A stretch of DNA of 64,000 nucleotides, from the NCBI RefSeq assembly GCF_901827205.1, contig NZ_LR594675.1:5450001-5514000 (forward strand). Direction: 5' to 3'. The stretch's first letter is position 1. Each line of letters starts with the position of its first letter. The notes below the pieces were generated by a model. It was not told the DNA's origin. It worked only from the letters and a program-made list of their open reading frames with translations, and made no database searches. This document shows positions 34,546 to 42,873 of this stretch, in pieces. The DNA comes from Variovorax sp. PBS-H4 (GTDB taxonomy: Bacteria; Pseudomonadota; Gammaproteobacteria; Burkholderiales; Burkholderiaceae_C). The position numbers were made by a program, and so were the translations under genes.

Positions 34546-34920
34546 TCACCAGGACTTGAACGGCGTGCCGTCCGTGGCGTTTCCGGTGGCTCCGCTGTGG
34601 ATGTCGTGAATCACCTTGCGTCCCCCTTCTTCGTCGCGCAATTGCAGGATCCACGAGTCGCGCCGCTCGGTGACCGGGTCGAGTGGCAGGGCGCGCAGGT
34701 AGCGCAGCGTGACGAGGTCGGCGAGCCGCTCGGGGTAGCTGCCCCGGTCGCCGTAGAACTGGTCGAGCGCAATACGCATCGCCTCCAGGTTCTCTCGCAA
34801 CGCAGCCTCCTTGGCGCGATCGGCCTGGCGCATGTAGCGCGGTGCCACGATCGTGAGCAGGGCCGACACGATGACCATGACGACCAGCAGTTCGATCAGT
34901 GTGAACCCCTTGCTTCGCAT
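34546..34920 (-). CDS. Type II secretion pseudopilin, GspG-like
   Basis: A 124-residue pseudopilin with the prepilin peptidase site SKG/FTLIELLVVMVIVSALL, including Glu at +5. The globular domain has RENLEAMRIALDQFYGDRG and YPERLADLVTLRYLRALPLD, the calcium-loop style of GspG relatives. AAGG sits just before ATG 34920 region, one base after the preceding stop at 34922. It would be assembled in the inner membrane into the secretion pseudopilus after cleavage by a peptidase not encoded here. Confidence 0.85.
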   Translation of the reverse strand: MRSKGFTLIELLVVMVIVSALLTIVAPRYMRQADRAKEAALRENLEAMRIALDQFYGDRGSYPERLADLVTLRYLRALPLDPVTERRDSWILQLRDEEGGRKVIHDIHSGATGNATDGTPFKSW

Positions 34921-34921
34921 C

Positions 34922-35395
34922 TCACCATTCCTTGTATGAACGGCCGTTCAGGCCTGCCCGGGTGCTGGACGAGTAGACGTCGTAGACATCCTCGCCTTCC
35001 TTCGGGTGCTCCGCGTCGCTCGCATACGCGCGCTTGCCCCAGGTGGCCTCCGGCGCCAGTGCCGGGTCGGCATTCATGGGATCGCGCGGCACGCGGCGCA
35101 GGAAGAAGATCCTGCGGCGGCCGGGGTCCTTGAGATCGTTCGCACCGTCGACCAGCGCCGAGAGCGTGGGCGGATAGCCAGTGGTGGCCGGGGAGCGGTG
35201 GATGCGGCCCTCGTCGCCCGCGCGCTTGTACGCATCGATCGCCGTGCGGATCTCGCGCAAGGCGATGCGCAGTTCCTGTTCCTTTGCGCGCCGCACGGCC
35301 ATCTCGGTCAGCGGGACGACCACCGACGCCAGGATGCCTACCAGCGTCACCGTCACCATCATCTCGATAAGCGTGAATCCCCGGCCGGCCTTCAT
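34922..35395 (-). CDS. Type II secretion pseudopilin, GspG/GspH-like
   Basis: A 157-residue pseudopilin with the prepilin site GRG/FTLIEMMVTVTLVGILASV and Glu at +5. The soluble domain carries LREIRTAIDAYKRAGDEGRI and a long insertion ending in DVYSSSTRAGLNGRSYKEW; the KEW/KSW ending is shared with the pseudopilin gene downstream, which suggests tandem duplication. It overlaps the secretin stop by 4 nt (35392-35395). Confidence 0.85.
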   Translation of the reverse strand: MKAGRGFTLIEMMVTVTLVGILASVVVPLTEMAVRRAKEQELRIALREIRTAIDAYKRAGDEGRIHRSPATTGYPPTLSALVDGANDLKDPGRRRIFFLRRVPRDPMNADPALAPEATWGKRAYASDAEHPKEGEDVYDVYSSSTRAGLNGRSYKEW

Positions 35396-37236
35396 GGACC
35401 CGCCTCCGGCGGAAGAGGCGCCGCGGGCGTGCCGCCGTACTGGCCGCCGGGCGTGAGGCGCATCGGCCGGACCAAGGCGTTGTCGAAGGTGCCAGAAGGG
35501 AATTCGAGCACATGGGCCGAGGGCATCGGCATGGCACGGACGATGCGGGGCGTGATCAGCAGCACGATCTCCGACCGGCCCTTCGTGTCGGTCTGGTTGG
35601 AAAACACGCGGCCGACGCCCGGTACCTCCCCGAGGCCCGGAATGCCGGCGGAGCTGTGGCCCTGCTCGTCCTTGATCAGGCCTGCCAGCACCTGCGTCTC
35701 GCCGTCGCGCAGGCGCAGCACCGTGTTCGCGTTGCGGGTCCCGATCTGGTAGGCGAGCAGGCCGGTGGTCGACCGGATCTCCTTGACCACGCTGCTCACC
35801 TCGAGGTCGATGGCGATGGTGACTTCGCTGTTGACGTGGATCTCGGGCGTGACTTCGAGCTTGAGCCCCACGTCGAGGTAGCTGATCGATTCCGTCGAGG
35901 CACTCGAGTTCTGGTTGATGGTGGTGGTGATGACGGGCACCTTGTCGCCGATCAGCACCTTGGCTTTCTGCCGGTTGCTGACGCGGATGCGCGGGTTGGC
36001 CAGCGTCTTGCTGTCCTCGCCGGTCTGCTTCAGGTTGAGCACCAGCAGCGGGTCGGGAAGAAAGAGCTGGAAGCTGTTGCGGTTCAGGCCCCGGAGTTCA
36101 TCGACGGTCAACTGGCCCGGCACGCCGGCACTGGCCTTGACCCCGACCGCCAGCCGATCCGGATACTGGATGCCCGCGTTGAGCAGGCCGTTGGCGTTGA
36201 TCTCGAGGATCTCGACTTCCAGCAGCACCTCGGGGTCGGCCACGTCGTAGGCGGCCACGAGCCGCTCGGTCGCGGCGATGACGTCGAGGTTGTCGCGCAC
36301 GATCATCATCTTGAACCGGTCGTCCACATACATCGACTTCGGAGCGATCATCGTCTTGACCAACTCCTGCATCTTGCGCGGGTCGGCGTTCTTCAGGTGG
36401 AAGGTCCGGATCACCAGCTCCTCATAGTGCCTTCGCTTCTCCTCGTTGTCCGTGTAGATCAGCAGCGTCGAGTCGTTCAGCACCTTGCGCGCGAGCTGGT
36501 TGGTTCGCAGCACCAGGTTGAGCGCATCGGCCACCGAGGTGTTCTTCGCGAAGATGGTGGTCCTGATGTCATTCTTGACGTCCTTGTCGAGGATGAAGTT
36601 GACGTTCGACGTGCGGGAGAGAATTTCCAGCACGGTCGGAAGAGCCACATCGCGAAGCTCCAGGGTCACCGGCTTTCTCAGTGCGTCGGAGAGGACGGGG
36701 TCGGCCGCCAGGCCCCGGTTCCTTTGCAGCTCGATGCCCTGCTGGAGCCGCTGCGCTTCCGGATGGCCCGGGTTGGCGGAGAGCACGGCGTGGAGCGCAT
36801 CGAGTGCGCCGTCGGTGTCGCCGTCCTTCAAGGCAGCAATCGCCTTCGCGAGCTGCTCGGCTTCACGCGCTCCACGCACCAGTGCGTCGATGCCGGAGAG
36901 CGCGAGTTCGTTCTGCGGATCGATCCGGAGCATGGCGCGGTAGACCTCTTCGGCCTCCGCCGATTTGCCGCGGGACGCGAGCTGCCGGGCGTTCGACAGC
37001 AGTTCCCGCAAGGCGCCGTCGCGGACCTGCAGATAGCGCAGCCGGTGCTGCGCCGGGTCCTGCTTGGCCAGGCCCGCGAGCATGGCCAACGCGGCATCGG
37101 TCTGCCCCTGCGCCAGCAGCCTGTCTGCGCGCTGTACGTCCCAATAGGTGGCGCAGCCGGAAAGCAGCGCCATCGACAAGAGGCATGCAGCGGCGCGCGG
37201 CCCCGTTGCCCACGGGGTCTTCCTGATCAGGTTCAT
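35392..37236 (-). CDS. Outer-membrane secretin lipoprotein with N-terminal TPR region
   Basis: A 614-residue secretin of the GspD/PilQ/MshL superfamily. A lipoprotein signal ends LLSGC with Cys28. Residues about 35-160 look TPR-like (QTDAALAMLAGLAKQDPAQH, RMLRIDPQNELALSGIDAL pattern). A secretin N-domain follows (LELRDVALPTVLEILSRTSN), then the C-terminal secretin core ending with VLRLRDGETQVLAGLIKDEQ, GIPGLGEVPGVG and EIVLLITPRIV. It should form the outer-membrane gate and pilot itself there through its lipid. The start is at 37236 (ATGA overlap with the PilP-like gene), not the upstream ATG at 37317. Confidence 0.92.
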   Translation of the reverse strand: MNLIRKTPWATGPRAAACLLSMALLSGCATYWDVQRADRLLAQGQTDAALAMLAGLAKQDPAQHRLRYLQVRDGALRELLSNARQLASRGKSAEAEEVYRAMLRIDPQNELALSGIDALVRGAREAEQLAKAIAALKDGDTDGALDALHAVLSANPGHPEAQRLQQGIELQRNRGLAADPVLSDALRKPVTLELRDVALPTVLEILSRTSNVNFILDKDVKNDIRTTIFAKNTSVADALNLVLRTNQLARKVLNDSTLLIYTDNEEKRRHYEELVIRTFHLKNADPRKMQELVKTMIAPKSMYVDDRFKMMIVRDNLDVIAATERLVAAYDVADPEVLLEVEILEINANGLLNAGIQYPDRLAVGVKASAGVPGQLTVDELRGLNRNSFQLFLPDPLLVLNLKQTGEDSKTLANPRIRVSNRQKAKVLIGDKVPVITTTINQNSSASTESISYLDVGLKLEVTPEIHVNSEVTIAIDLEVSSVVKEIRSTTGLLAYQIGTRNANTVLRLRDGETQVLAGLIKDEQGHSSAGIPGLGEVPGVGRVFSNQTDTKGRSEIVLLITPRIVRAMPMPSAHVLEFPSGTFDNALVRPMRLTPGGQYGGTPAAPLPPEAGP

Positions 37237-37733
37237 TGCAAGGCGATGGTGCGAAGTTCGTTCAAGGGCAGATAGCGCAGCACGAGCTGGGTCGGGTCGG
37301 CTTTCTCGACCGTCCATTGCGCATCGACGGCCTCGCCGACCTCCACCACGCGCGGGTCTGCGCCGAGGCCGAGGAAGACCTGGCTGCGGCCGCCCTGCTC
37401 GATGCGGCCGAGGTAGGTGAAGGGCGGGTCCGGGGCCACCGGCTTCGGCGGCGGCTCGACGGGCGGCGGCGGTGCAAGCGGGGGCGGCGCGGGCGGCGGT
37501 GACGGGGGCGGCGGCGGCTCCGGGGGCTCCGGCAAGGCGGCGGCCGTGCGAAGCCAGGGCTCCGCTTCGCGTGCACGTGCGCGGGGTCCGGCGCCAGGCT
37601 GCGAGCGCGCCATGTCGTCGGCGGCCGAGGACCAGGGCTCCACCGCCTCGGGCTTGAGCAATGCCAGCACGGTCAGCACAGCCGTGGCAAGCAATCCCGC
37701 CTGCAGTCCCCTGCCGAGGGAGGCGTGTCTCAT
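37233..37733 (-). CDS. PilP/GspC-like periplasmic linker, proline-rich
   Basis: A 166-residue bitopic protein: one N-terminal helix (GLLATAVLTVLALL), a 35-residue almost pure Pro linker in the periplasm, and a small C-terminal domain (FTYLGRIEQGGRSQVFLGLG, VEVGEAVDAQWTVEKADPTQ) of the GspC-HR/PilP type that contacts the secretin. Identification rests on this layout and gene order rather than strong residue matches. It overlaps both neighbours by ATGA junctions. Confidence 0.65.
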   Translation of the reverse strand: MRHASLGRGLQAGLLATAVLTVLALLKPEAVEPWSSAADDMARSQPGAGPRARAREAEPWLRTAAALPEPPEPPPPPSPPPAPPPLAPPPPVEPPPKPVAPDPPFTYLGRIEQGGRSQVFLGLGADPRVVEVGEAVDAQWTVEKADPTQLVLRYLPLNELRTIALQ

Positions 37734-38359
37734 CGGCCGTCTCCTGGAGGGGAGTCGCGGTAGTACAGGCTGGCGTCGAGCCGGATGTTCAGCCGGTCCG
37801 GCTGATCGGGCAATCTCTCCATCGAGATCCGTTCTATGGCGAGATTGGGCATGGCGGCGAGCAGGTCGTGCAGGAGCCTCCGAAACGGTTTGGCACCGGC
37901 CTGCATCGTCAGCCGGACCGACCGGTGGCTTCCCGGCAGATGCTCGAACCGATGACTGCCGTAGTCGACGCGTGACAGCTCGACGCCGGCCTGTCCGACC
38001 AGCGCATGCAAGCTCTGGAGCTGCTGCGGCCACAGTTCCATCGGCGGCAGGAAAGCGACAAAGCCGCGCACGACATCCGCGTCGCCGCGCGGCGCGGGCT
38101 CGGCCCCGGCGCCGGACCCCGGATGCGCAGCCGACGCCGACGCCGACGCGGATGCGGATGCGGATGCGGACTGCAGCGCGCGAAGTTCCTGCCGCAGCGG
38201 CCGATTGACGAACCCGGCGAGCCCGAGCCAGAAGCACAGTGCGGCCAGCGCCAGCAGCATCGGCCAGCCCAGCGACGCCCACGCGAGGCGGGTGGCCCAG
38301 GCCGCGCGTCTCGCCGCGGCGGTGATGCGAGGCACGAGCGCCCTCACGGTTGCCGCCAT
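37730..38359 (-). CDS. PilO/GspM-like inner-membrane platform protein
   Basis: A 209-residue bitopic protein with a single N-terminal helix (GWPMLLALAALCFWLGLAGF) and a periplasmic alpha/beta domain (GFVAFLPPMELWPQQLQSLH, VRLTMQAGAKPFRRLLHDLL) as in PilO. Between them is a Ser-Ala repeat of six units encoded by a hexanucleotide array. ATG 38359 overlaps the PilN-like stop by 16 nt. The upstream frame to 38479 is antisense noise. It should join the PilN- and PilP-like proteins in the inner-membrane platform. Confidence 0.7.
   Translation of the reverse strand: MAATVRALVPRITAAARRAAWATRLAWASLGWPMLLALAALCFWLGLAGFVNRPLRQELRALQSASASASASASASAAHPGSGAGAEPAPRGDADVVRGFVAFLPPMELWPQQLQSLHALVGQAGVELSRVDYGSHRFEHLPGSHRSVRLTMQAGAKPFRRLLHDLLAAMPNLAIERISMERLPDQPDRLNIRLDASLYYRDSPPGDGR
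38131..38171. repeat. Hexanucleotide array in the PilO-like gene
   Basis: Three GCCGAC-type units followed by three GCGGAT-type units in a row, coding Ser-Ala repeats on the minus strand. Every unit gain or loss stays in frame, so the array can change linker length without breaking the gene. Confidence 0.8.
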
Positions 38360-38865
38360 TCCAGGGAAAGCTGGAACTGCACGGGCTTGCCGGCGGGCGC
38401 GGAACCTTCCGCCTGCCGCGCTTCGGACAGCGGCTCCACGGAACGCCAGGACGCGTCGGACTGCAGGCGCTGCATCCATGCGACGAAGGCCTGGCTGTTG
38501 TCGGCCTCGCCGGTGATGTGCAGCCGGAGTCCCTCCGATTCGGGCTGGACCCGCATCACCCGCACGTCATCGGTGACCGTCGATTGCAGGGCATCGAGCA
38601 TGAGCTCCCAAGGGCGATGCAGGCTGGCGATCAGCCGATCCGCCTCGCCCGAGGCCTCCGGCCGAAGGGCTTCGCCCGCACCCGATCGCTCCTGGGACAA
38701 GGGCGGCCGCAGCGCCTCGACTTGCGTCACCGCCGCCATGCGCTTCGCCAGCAAGGTGTGGCGTTGCCACAGGCCGTGGGCGCCGCCGAGCAAGCCCAGC
38801 ACAAGCAGCAGCGCCGTCAGCGGCGACCACGGCGAACGAGGCGCGAACTCGAGGCGCATCGGCAT
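38344..38865 (-). CDS. PilN/GspL-C-like inner-membrane protein
   Basis: A 173-residue bitopic protein. It starts MPMRLEFAPRSPWSPLTALL, continues with one membrane helix (LTALLLVLGLLGGAHGLW), a coiled region, and a ferredoxin-like domain (RVMRVQPESEGLRLHITGEA, SQAFVAWMQRLQS) typical of PilN fimbrial-assembly proteins. The start overlaps the stop of the PilM-like gene by one base. Function: couples the cytoplasmic PilM-like protein to the periplasmic PilO/PilP-like part of the machine. Confidence 0.75.
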   Translation of the reverse strand: MPMRLEFAPRSPWSPLTALLLVLGLLGGAHGLWQRHTLLAKRMAAVTQVEALRPPLSQERSGAGEALRPEASGEADRLIASLHRPWELMLDALQSTVTDDVRVMRVQPESEGLRLHITGEADNSQAFVAWMQRLQSDASWRSVEPLSEARQAEGSAPAGKPVQFQLSLEWRQP

Positions 38866-39644
38866 CAGAACACCCCGCACAGGGCGAAGGCGTAGGCCGC
38901 ATCGGCGGTGGCGTCGAATCCCTCGCCATCGTTCAACATCAACCCGTGCGCCGGGGACGCGGCACCGCCCGCGGGCACCCACGACGAGAAACACCGGCGC
39001 ACCCCGGGCTCGCATGGCGCAGCCAGCATGGGAGGGTCGCGCTGATCGTCGAAGGGGCGCAGCGCGATGTCCAAGGGACGCCCGCGCTCGTGCCGCACCG
39101 CGATCTGGCGGTCGCCGTCCACCAGGTGCACGACGCCGCGCTCCCGGCCCAGCACGGTGCCGAAGCGGCCCCAGACCGTCGCCAGCGCCGGCGCGATGCT
39201 GCCCAGCCGAAGCCGCGCCTCACCGGCATGCGCGGCGAGGTCCGCGACAAGCGCGTGAGCGACGAAGGCCGCGAGCTGCGGAGCGCCGAACCGGGCCTTG
39301 GCAAAGCGCACCGCATGGGCCGCCGCGTCCTCCCGAAAACGCTGCTCGAACAGCGCGGACGCCACGCCGTCGCGCAGCGACTCGTCGGCGAGCTCGTGCG
39401 ACCAGGGGACCAGCAGGTAGCGCACGTCCGCAGGGCCCAGCACCCATTCGATGGACGCCGCGCCGCCCGGCGCCACCCATTCGCGCAGCGCCTGCAGGGC
39501 CGGCGCGCGCTCTCCCGGCGAGAACGGAAGGAGCGCCTTGCGCGCCACCACGCACCGGCGCGCGTGCCCCCGCACTTCGCACGCGGCCAGCAGCCGGGCG
39601 CCCAGATGCACGCGGAACTGGACCCTATTCGACAAAGGTGACAC
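38865..39644 (-). CDS. PilM/GspL-N-like cytoplasmic protein
   Basis: About 259 residues. The actin-like fold is suggested by a C-terminal GLMLNDGEGFDATADAAYAF phosphate-binding-style loop and by position, but sequence match to PilM is weak. I chose the GTG at 39644 because AGGAAA sits 6 nt before it, inside the 3' end of gspE; a TTG at 39635 and ATGs at 39689/39686 are alternatives. The gene therefore overlaps gspE by 20 nt. It probably recruits the ATPase to the inner-membrane platform. Confidence 0.65.
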   Translation of the reverse strand: MSPLSNRVQFRVHLGARLLAACEVRGHARRCVVARKALLPFSPGERAPALQALREWVAPGGAASIEWVLGPADVRYLLVPWSHELADESLRDGVASALFEQRFREDAAAHAVRFAKARFGAPQLAAFVAHALVADLAAHAGEARLRLGSIAPALATVWGRFGTVLGRERGVVHLVDGDRQIAVRHERGRPLDIALRPFDDQRDPPMLAAPCEPGVRRCFSSWVPAGGAASPAHGLMLNDGEGFDATADAAYAFALCGVF

Positions 39645-41193
39645 GATTGATTTCCTGCAGCGTGGTCTGCCCACGCCGGACTGCATCAAGCGCCGCGCGG
39701 CGCATCGACACCATGCCCCGGCTGCGTGCCGAGGCCTTCAGTTGAGCGATCGGCGCCTGCTGGACGACGAGTTCCCGCAAGTCGTCGTCCAGCACCAGCA
39801 CTTCGGTCAACGCGCGGCGGCCGCGATAGCCGGTGCCGCGGCAATGCGCACAGCCCTGCCCTTGCCGCTGCCGCCCTCCTTCCGCAAGCTCCGAGCGCTG
39901 GATGCCCGAGGCGCGCAACAAGGCCTCGCCAGGCTCGACGTCCTCGGCGCACCGGGGACAATTCATGCGCACCAGCCGCTGCGCCACCACCCCATTGAGC
40001 GCCGTGACGAAGCTGTAGGCGTCGACGCCCATGTGCCTGAACCGGCTGATGACGTCGAAGACGTTGTTGGCATGGACCGTCGTGAACACCAGATGGCCCG
40101 TCAGTGCCGCCTGCACGGCGATCTCCGCGGTCTCGCGGTCACGGATCTCGCCGACCAGGATGCGGTCGGGGTCGTGGCGAAGGATCGAACGCAGCCCCCT
40201 GGCGAAGGTGAGGCCCTTGCGCTCGTTGACGGGGATCTGCAGAACGCCGGGGAGCTGGTACTCCACCGGGTCCTCGATCGTGATGATCTTGTCCTCACCC
40301 CGGTTGATCTCGCTCAGCGTCGCATACAGAGTGGTCGTCTTGCCGGAGCCGGTCGGACCGGTGACGAGCAGCATCCCGTACGGCTGGCTCGCCAGTTGCC
40401 GGATCGTCTGCTGCGTCGCGCCCTCGATGCCCAGCAGATCGAGGCTGAGCTGCGACAGTTCGGCCGTCAGTGATTGCCTGTCGAGAATGCGGAGCACCGC
40501 GTCCTCGCCGAAGAGCCCCGGCATCACCGACACGCGGAAGTCGATCTCGCGGCCGCCGATATGGACCGCGAAGCGCCCGTCCTGCGGGATCCGCTTCTCG
40601 CCGATGTCCAGCTCCGCCATCACCTTCAGGCGCGAGATCGCCTGCTCCGTCAACGCCAGGTCGGGCAGTTGGCGTGCGAGCGACAGCACGCCGTCGATGC
40701 GGTACTTGATGACCAGGCCCTGCGGCGTGTTCTCGAAGTGGATGTCGCTGGCGGCGCTCTTGTGTGCGTCGTAGAGCGTGGAGTTGACCAGGCGCACGAC
40801 CTGGCTTTCGTCCCGGGCGATCGAGCGCGGGGAGATCTCTTCGCTGTCGGCCTGCAGCGCGGTGCCGGCCTGCTCCAGCCGAACCAGGTGGTGGAGCGCC
40901 TGCTGATGCGCCTCCAGCCGCGACAGCAGCGCCTTCAGGTCGGCCGGATGGGTGCGCACGATCACGAAGCAGCCGGGAATCCGGTGGCTCGCCCACGTGC
41001 AGAGAAGCTCGTCGAGCGGCTCGCTGCTGACGAAGTAGCGGGTGCCATCCTCGTCCGCGAGCAGCACGCATTCGCGCTCCAGGCATTCGCCAAAGCTCAG
41101 CGACGCAAAATCGGGGGCCAGCGGCGCCAGCTCCGCGAAGCTCATCATCCGGGGCGCCGCATCATCGACATCGAAGCGTGCGTCCTCGCTCAT
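39625..41193 (-). CDS. gspE: Type II secretion/type IV pilus assembly ATPase
   Basis: A 522-residue hexameric secretion ATPase. An N-terminal GspE domain (about 20-110) leads to the motor: Walker A GPTGSGKTTTLYA, Asp box EDPVEYQLPGVLQIPVNE, Walker B ILVGEIRDRETAE, His box TGHLVFTTVHANN. A tetracysteine zinc module CPRC...CAHC lies near the C-terminus as in GspE and PilB. ATG 41193 overlaps the gspF stop. It drives pseudopilus extension from the cytoplasm. Confidence 0.95.
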   Translation of the reverse strand: MSEDARFDVDDAAPRMMSFAELAPLAPDFASLSFGECLERECVLLADEDGTRYFVSSEPLDELLCTWASHRIPGCFVIVRTHPADLKALLSRLEAHQQALHHLVRLEQAGTALQADSEEISPRSIARDESQVVRLVNSTLYDAHKSAASDIHFENTPQGLVIKYRIDGVLSLARQLPDLALTEQAISRLKVMAELDIGEKRIPQDGRFAVHIGGREIDFRVSVMPGLFGEDAVLRILDRQSLTAELSQLSLDLLGIEGATQQTIRQLASQPYGMLLVTGPTGSGKTTTLYATLSEINRGEDKIITIEDPVEYQLPGVLQIPVNERKGLTFARGLRSILRHDPDRILVGEIRDRETAEIAVQAALTGHLVFTTVHANNVFDVISRFRHMGVDAYSFVTALNGVVAQRLVRMNCPRCAEDVEPGEALLRASGIQRSELAEGGRQRQGQGCAHCRGTGYRGRRALTEVLVLDDDLRELVVQQAPIAQLKASARSRGMVSMRRAALDAVRRGQTTLQEINRVTFVE

Positions 41194-42392
41194 TGCAGCG
41201 CTCCCGCGAGCTCGAAGATCGGCAGGTACAGCAGGATCACGATGCCGCCGATCGCCAGGCCGATGGCCAGCATCAACGCGGGCTCGAAGAGGCGCGTGAA
41301 GCGGTCGATCCAGTGGTTCATCTCCGTGTCGTGGAAGGCTGCGGCTTTCTCCAGCATCTCGGCCGTCTGGCCGTTGCGCTCCCCGGCGCGCAGCAGGCGC
41401 AAGGCCACCGGCGTGGTCAGCGCGCAGGCCTGAAGGCTGTCGCTGAGGCTGCGCCCTTGCGACACTTCGAGCGCGGCCGAGCCCGCGGCGGCCTGCAAAG
41501 GCAGCGGCAGCAGCCCCTGCGCCATGGGCAAGGCCTTGGTCAAGGGAATGCCGCCGCCGAGCAGCAGGCCCAGCGAGCGATAGAAGCGCGAGAGCTGCAT
41601 CAAACGCACCTTGGCGCCGATCCAGGGGTTGTCCTGCAGAGCCGCCCCGAGCCGGGCGCGCACGGCGGGGCGGCTTGCCAGCAAGGCGATCGCGGCGAGC
41701 CCCGCCCCGGCCGCGACGAGTAGAGCCAGCCCGTTCGCGCTCGCGAACGCGCCCCAATGCATGAGCCATCGCGACGCCAGCGGCAGCTTGTCTTCCATGC
41801 CTTCGTAGACACGGCTGAAGCGCGGCACGAGGAAGCACAGCAGGAAGGTGGCGACCGCGCCCCCCACGATGCAGAGCATGGCCGGGTACAGCGAGGCACT
41901 GATGATCTTCTGGCGAGCCGCGCCCAGCTGCGCGTGGTAGCGCAGATAGCGCTCCAGGGCCGGCACCATCTCGCCGGTGTGCTCGCTGGCCGCGATCGAG
42001 GCGATGAACAGCTCCGGGAAATGCGCGGGGAAGCGCCGCAGTGCGGCGGAGAAGGCCTGCCCCTCCTGCATGCTGCGCACCAAGTCGCCGAGCACGCTGC
42101 CACCCCGTCCGTCGTGCGGCTGCCGCTCGGCCAGGGTTTCCAGCGTCTCGATCAGCGACAGGCCCGCGCCGAGCAGCGCCACCAGCTCATGCGCAAAGAG
42201 CGAGAGATCGAAGCCGCTGCTGCGTGACATCGATCGAGGCCGCTTGGCGAAGCCGCCGCTCGCCACGTCGATCACGTGCTGCAGCCCGGTCTGGCGCGCG
42301 ATCCGTTCGGCCTCCGCGGACGTGCTCGCGCTCACACGACGCAGCTGCAGCTCACCCTCGGCGCTCAGGCCGCGAACCTTGTAAATCGTCAT
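41190..42392 (-). CDS. gspF: Type II secretion inner-membrane platform protein
   Basis: A 400-residue GspF/PilC protein: two repeated T2SSF domains (about 65-190 and 265-390) with membrane helices such as AMLCIVGGAVATFLLCFLVP and a C-terminal ALMLAIGLAIGGIVILLYLP. The conserved blocks FAHELVALLGAGLSLIETLE and SRFYRSLGLLLGGGIPLTKA are present. It lies between gspG and gspE in the typical E-F-G order read backwards. Confidence 0.93.
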   Translation of the reverse strand: MTIYKVRGLSAEGELQLRRVSASTSAEAERIARQTGLQHVIDVASGGFAKRPRSMSRSSGFDLSLFAHELVALLGAGLSLIETLETLAERQPHDGRGGSVLGDLVRSMQEGQAFSAALRRFPAHFPELFIASIAASEHTGEMVPALERYLRYHAQLGAARQKIISASLYPAMLCIVGGAVATFLLCFLVPRFSRVYEGMEDKLPLASRWLMHWGAFASANGLALLVAAGAGLAAIALLASRPAVRARLGAALQDNPWIGAKVRLMQLSRFYRSLGLLLGGGIPLTKALPMAQGLLPLPLQAAAGSAALEVSQGRSLSDSLQACALTTPVALRLLRAGERNGQTAEMLEKAAAFHDTEMNHWIDRFTRLFEPALMLAIGLAIGGIVILLYLPIFELAGALQ

Positions 42393-42407
42393 CGGGGTCG
42401 GGTGCTG

Positions 42408-42836
42408 TCAGTGCGCGATGTCCGCGTTGTCGCCGCTGCCGCCGGGCGACTTGTCCGGCCCGAACGAATACAGCTCGAAATCGTCGGCCTGCCGGCTGCT
42501 GGGGAACTTGTACTGGTACGGCATGCCCCAGGGGTCCAGCGGCACCTCCTTGCGCAGGTAGGGGCCTTGCCAGCGTGAGTCTCCGGGCGCTGCGCGCATC
42601 AGCACGGCCAGGCCTTCCTGGCTGGAGGGATAGCGGCCGACGTCGAGCCGGTATTGATCGAGCGCCTTGCCGAGGACATCGATCTGCGCCTTGGCTGTTG
42701 TGATTTCGGACTTGCTGACGTTGCCGAAGAGGCGCGGGCCGACGATGCCGGCGAGGAGGCCGACGATGACGAGGACGACGAGGAGTTCGAGGAGGGTGAA
42801 GCCCTTGCTGCTAGAACCAGGATGAAGAGATTTCAT
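42408..42836 (-). CDS. gspG: Major pseudopilin
   Basis: A 142-residue major pseudopilin. Prepilin site SSKG/FTLLELLVVLVIVGLLAG with Glu at +5, then the diagnostic GspG signature IDVLGKALDQYRLDVGRYPS followed by SQEGLAVLMRAAPG, WQGPYLRKEVPLDPWG and YSFGPDKSPGGSGDNADI, the last being the calcium-binding end. It is the best type II secretion marker in the operon. The ATG at 42836 has a weak ribosome site; the frame upstream is antisense to the Sel1 gene. Confidence 0.93.
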   Translation of the reverse strand: MKSLHPGSSSKGFTLLELLVVLVIVGLLAGIVGPRLFGNVSKSEITTAKAQIDVLGKALDQYRLDVGRYPSSQEGLAVLMRAAPGDSRWQGPYLRKEVPLDPWGMPYQYKFPSSRQADDFELYSFGPDKSPGGSGDNADIAH

Positions 42837-42873
42837 CTTGTATACCAACGGGAGCGCATTTAGAAAGGCGAAA

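Noticed and set aside
35512..37275. 587-codon plus-strand frame opposite the secretin gene
   Set aside because: No recognisable domain; the minus strand encodes a complete secretin.
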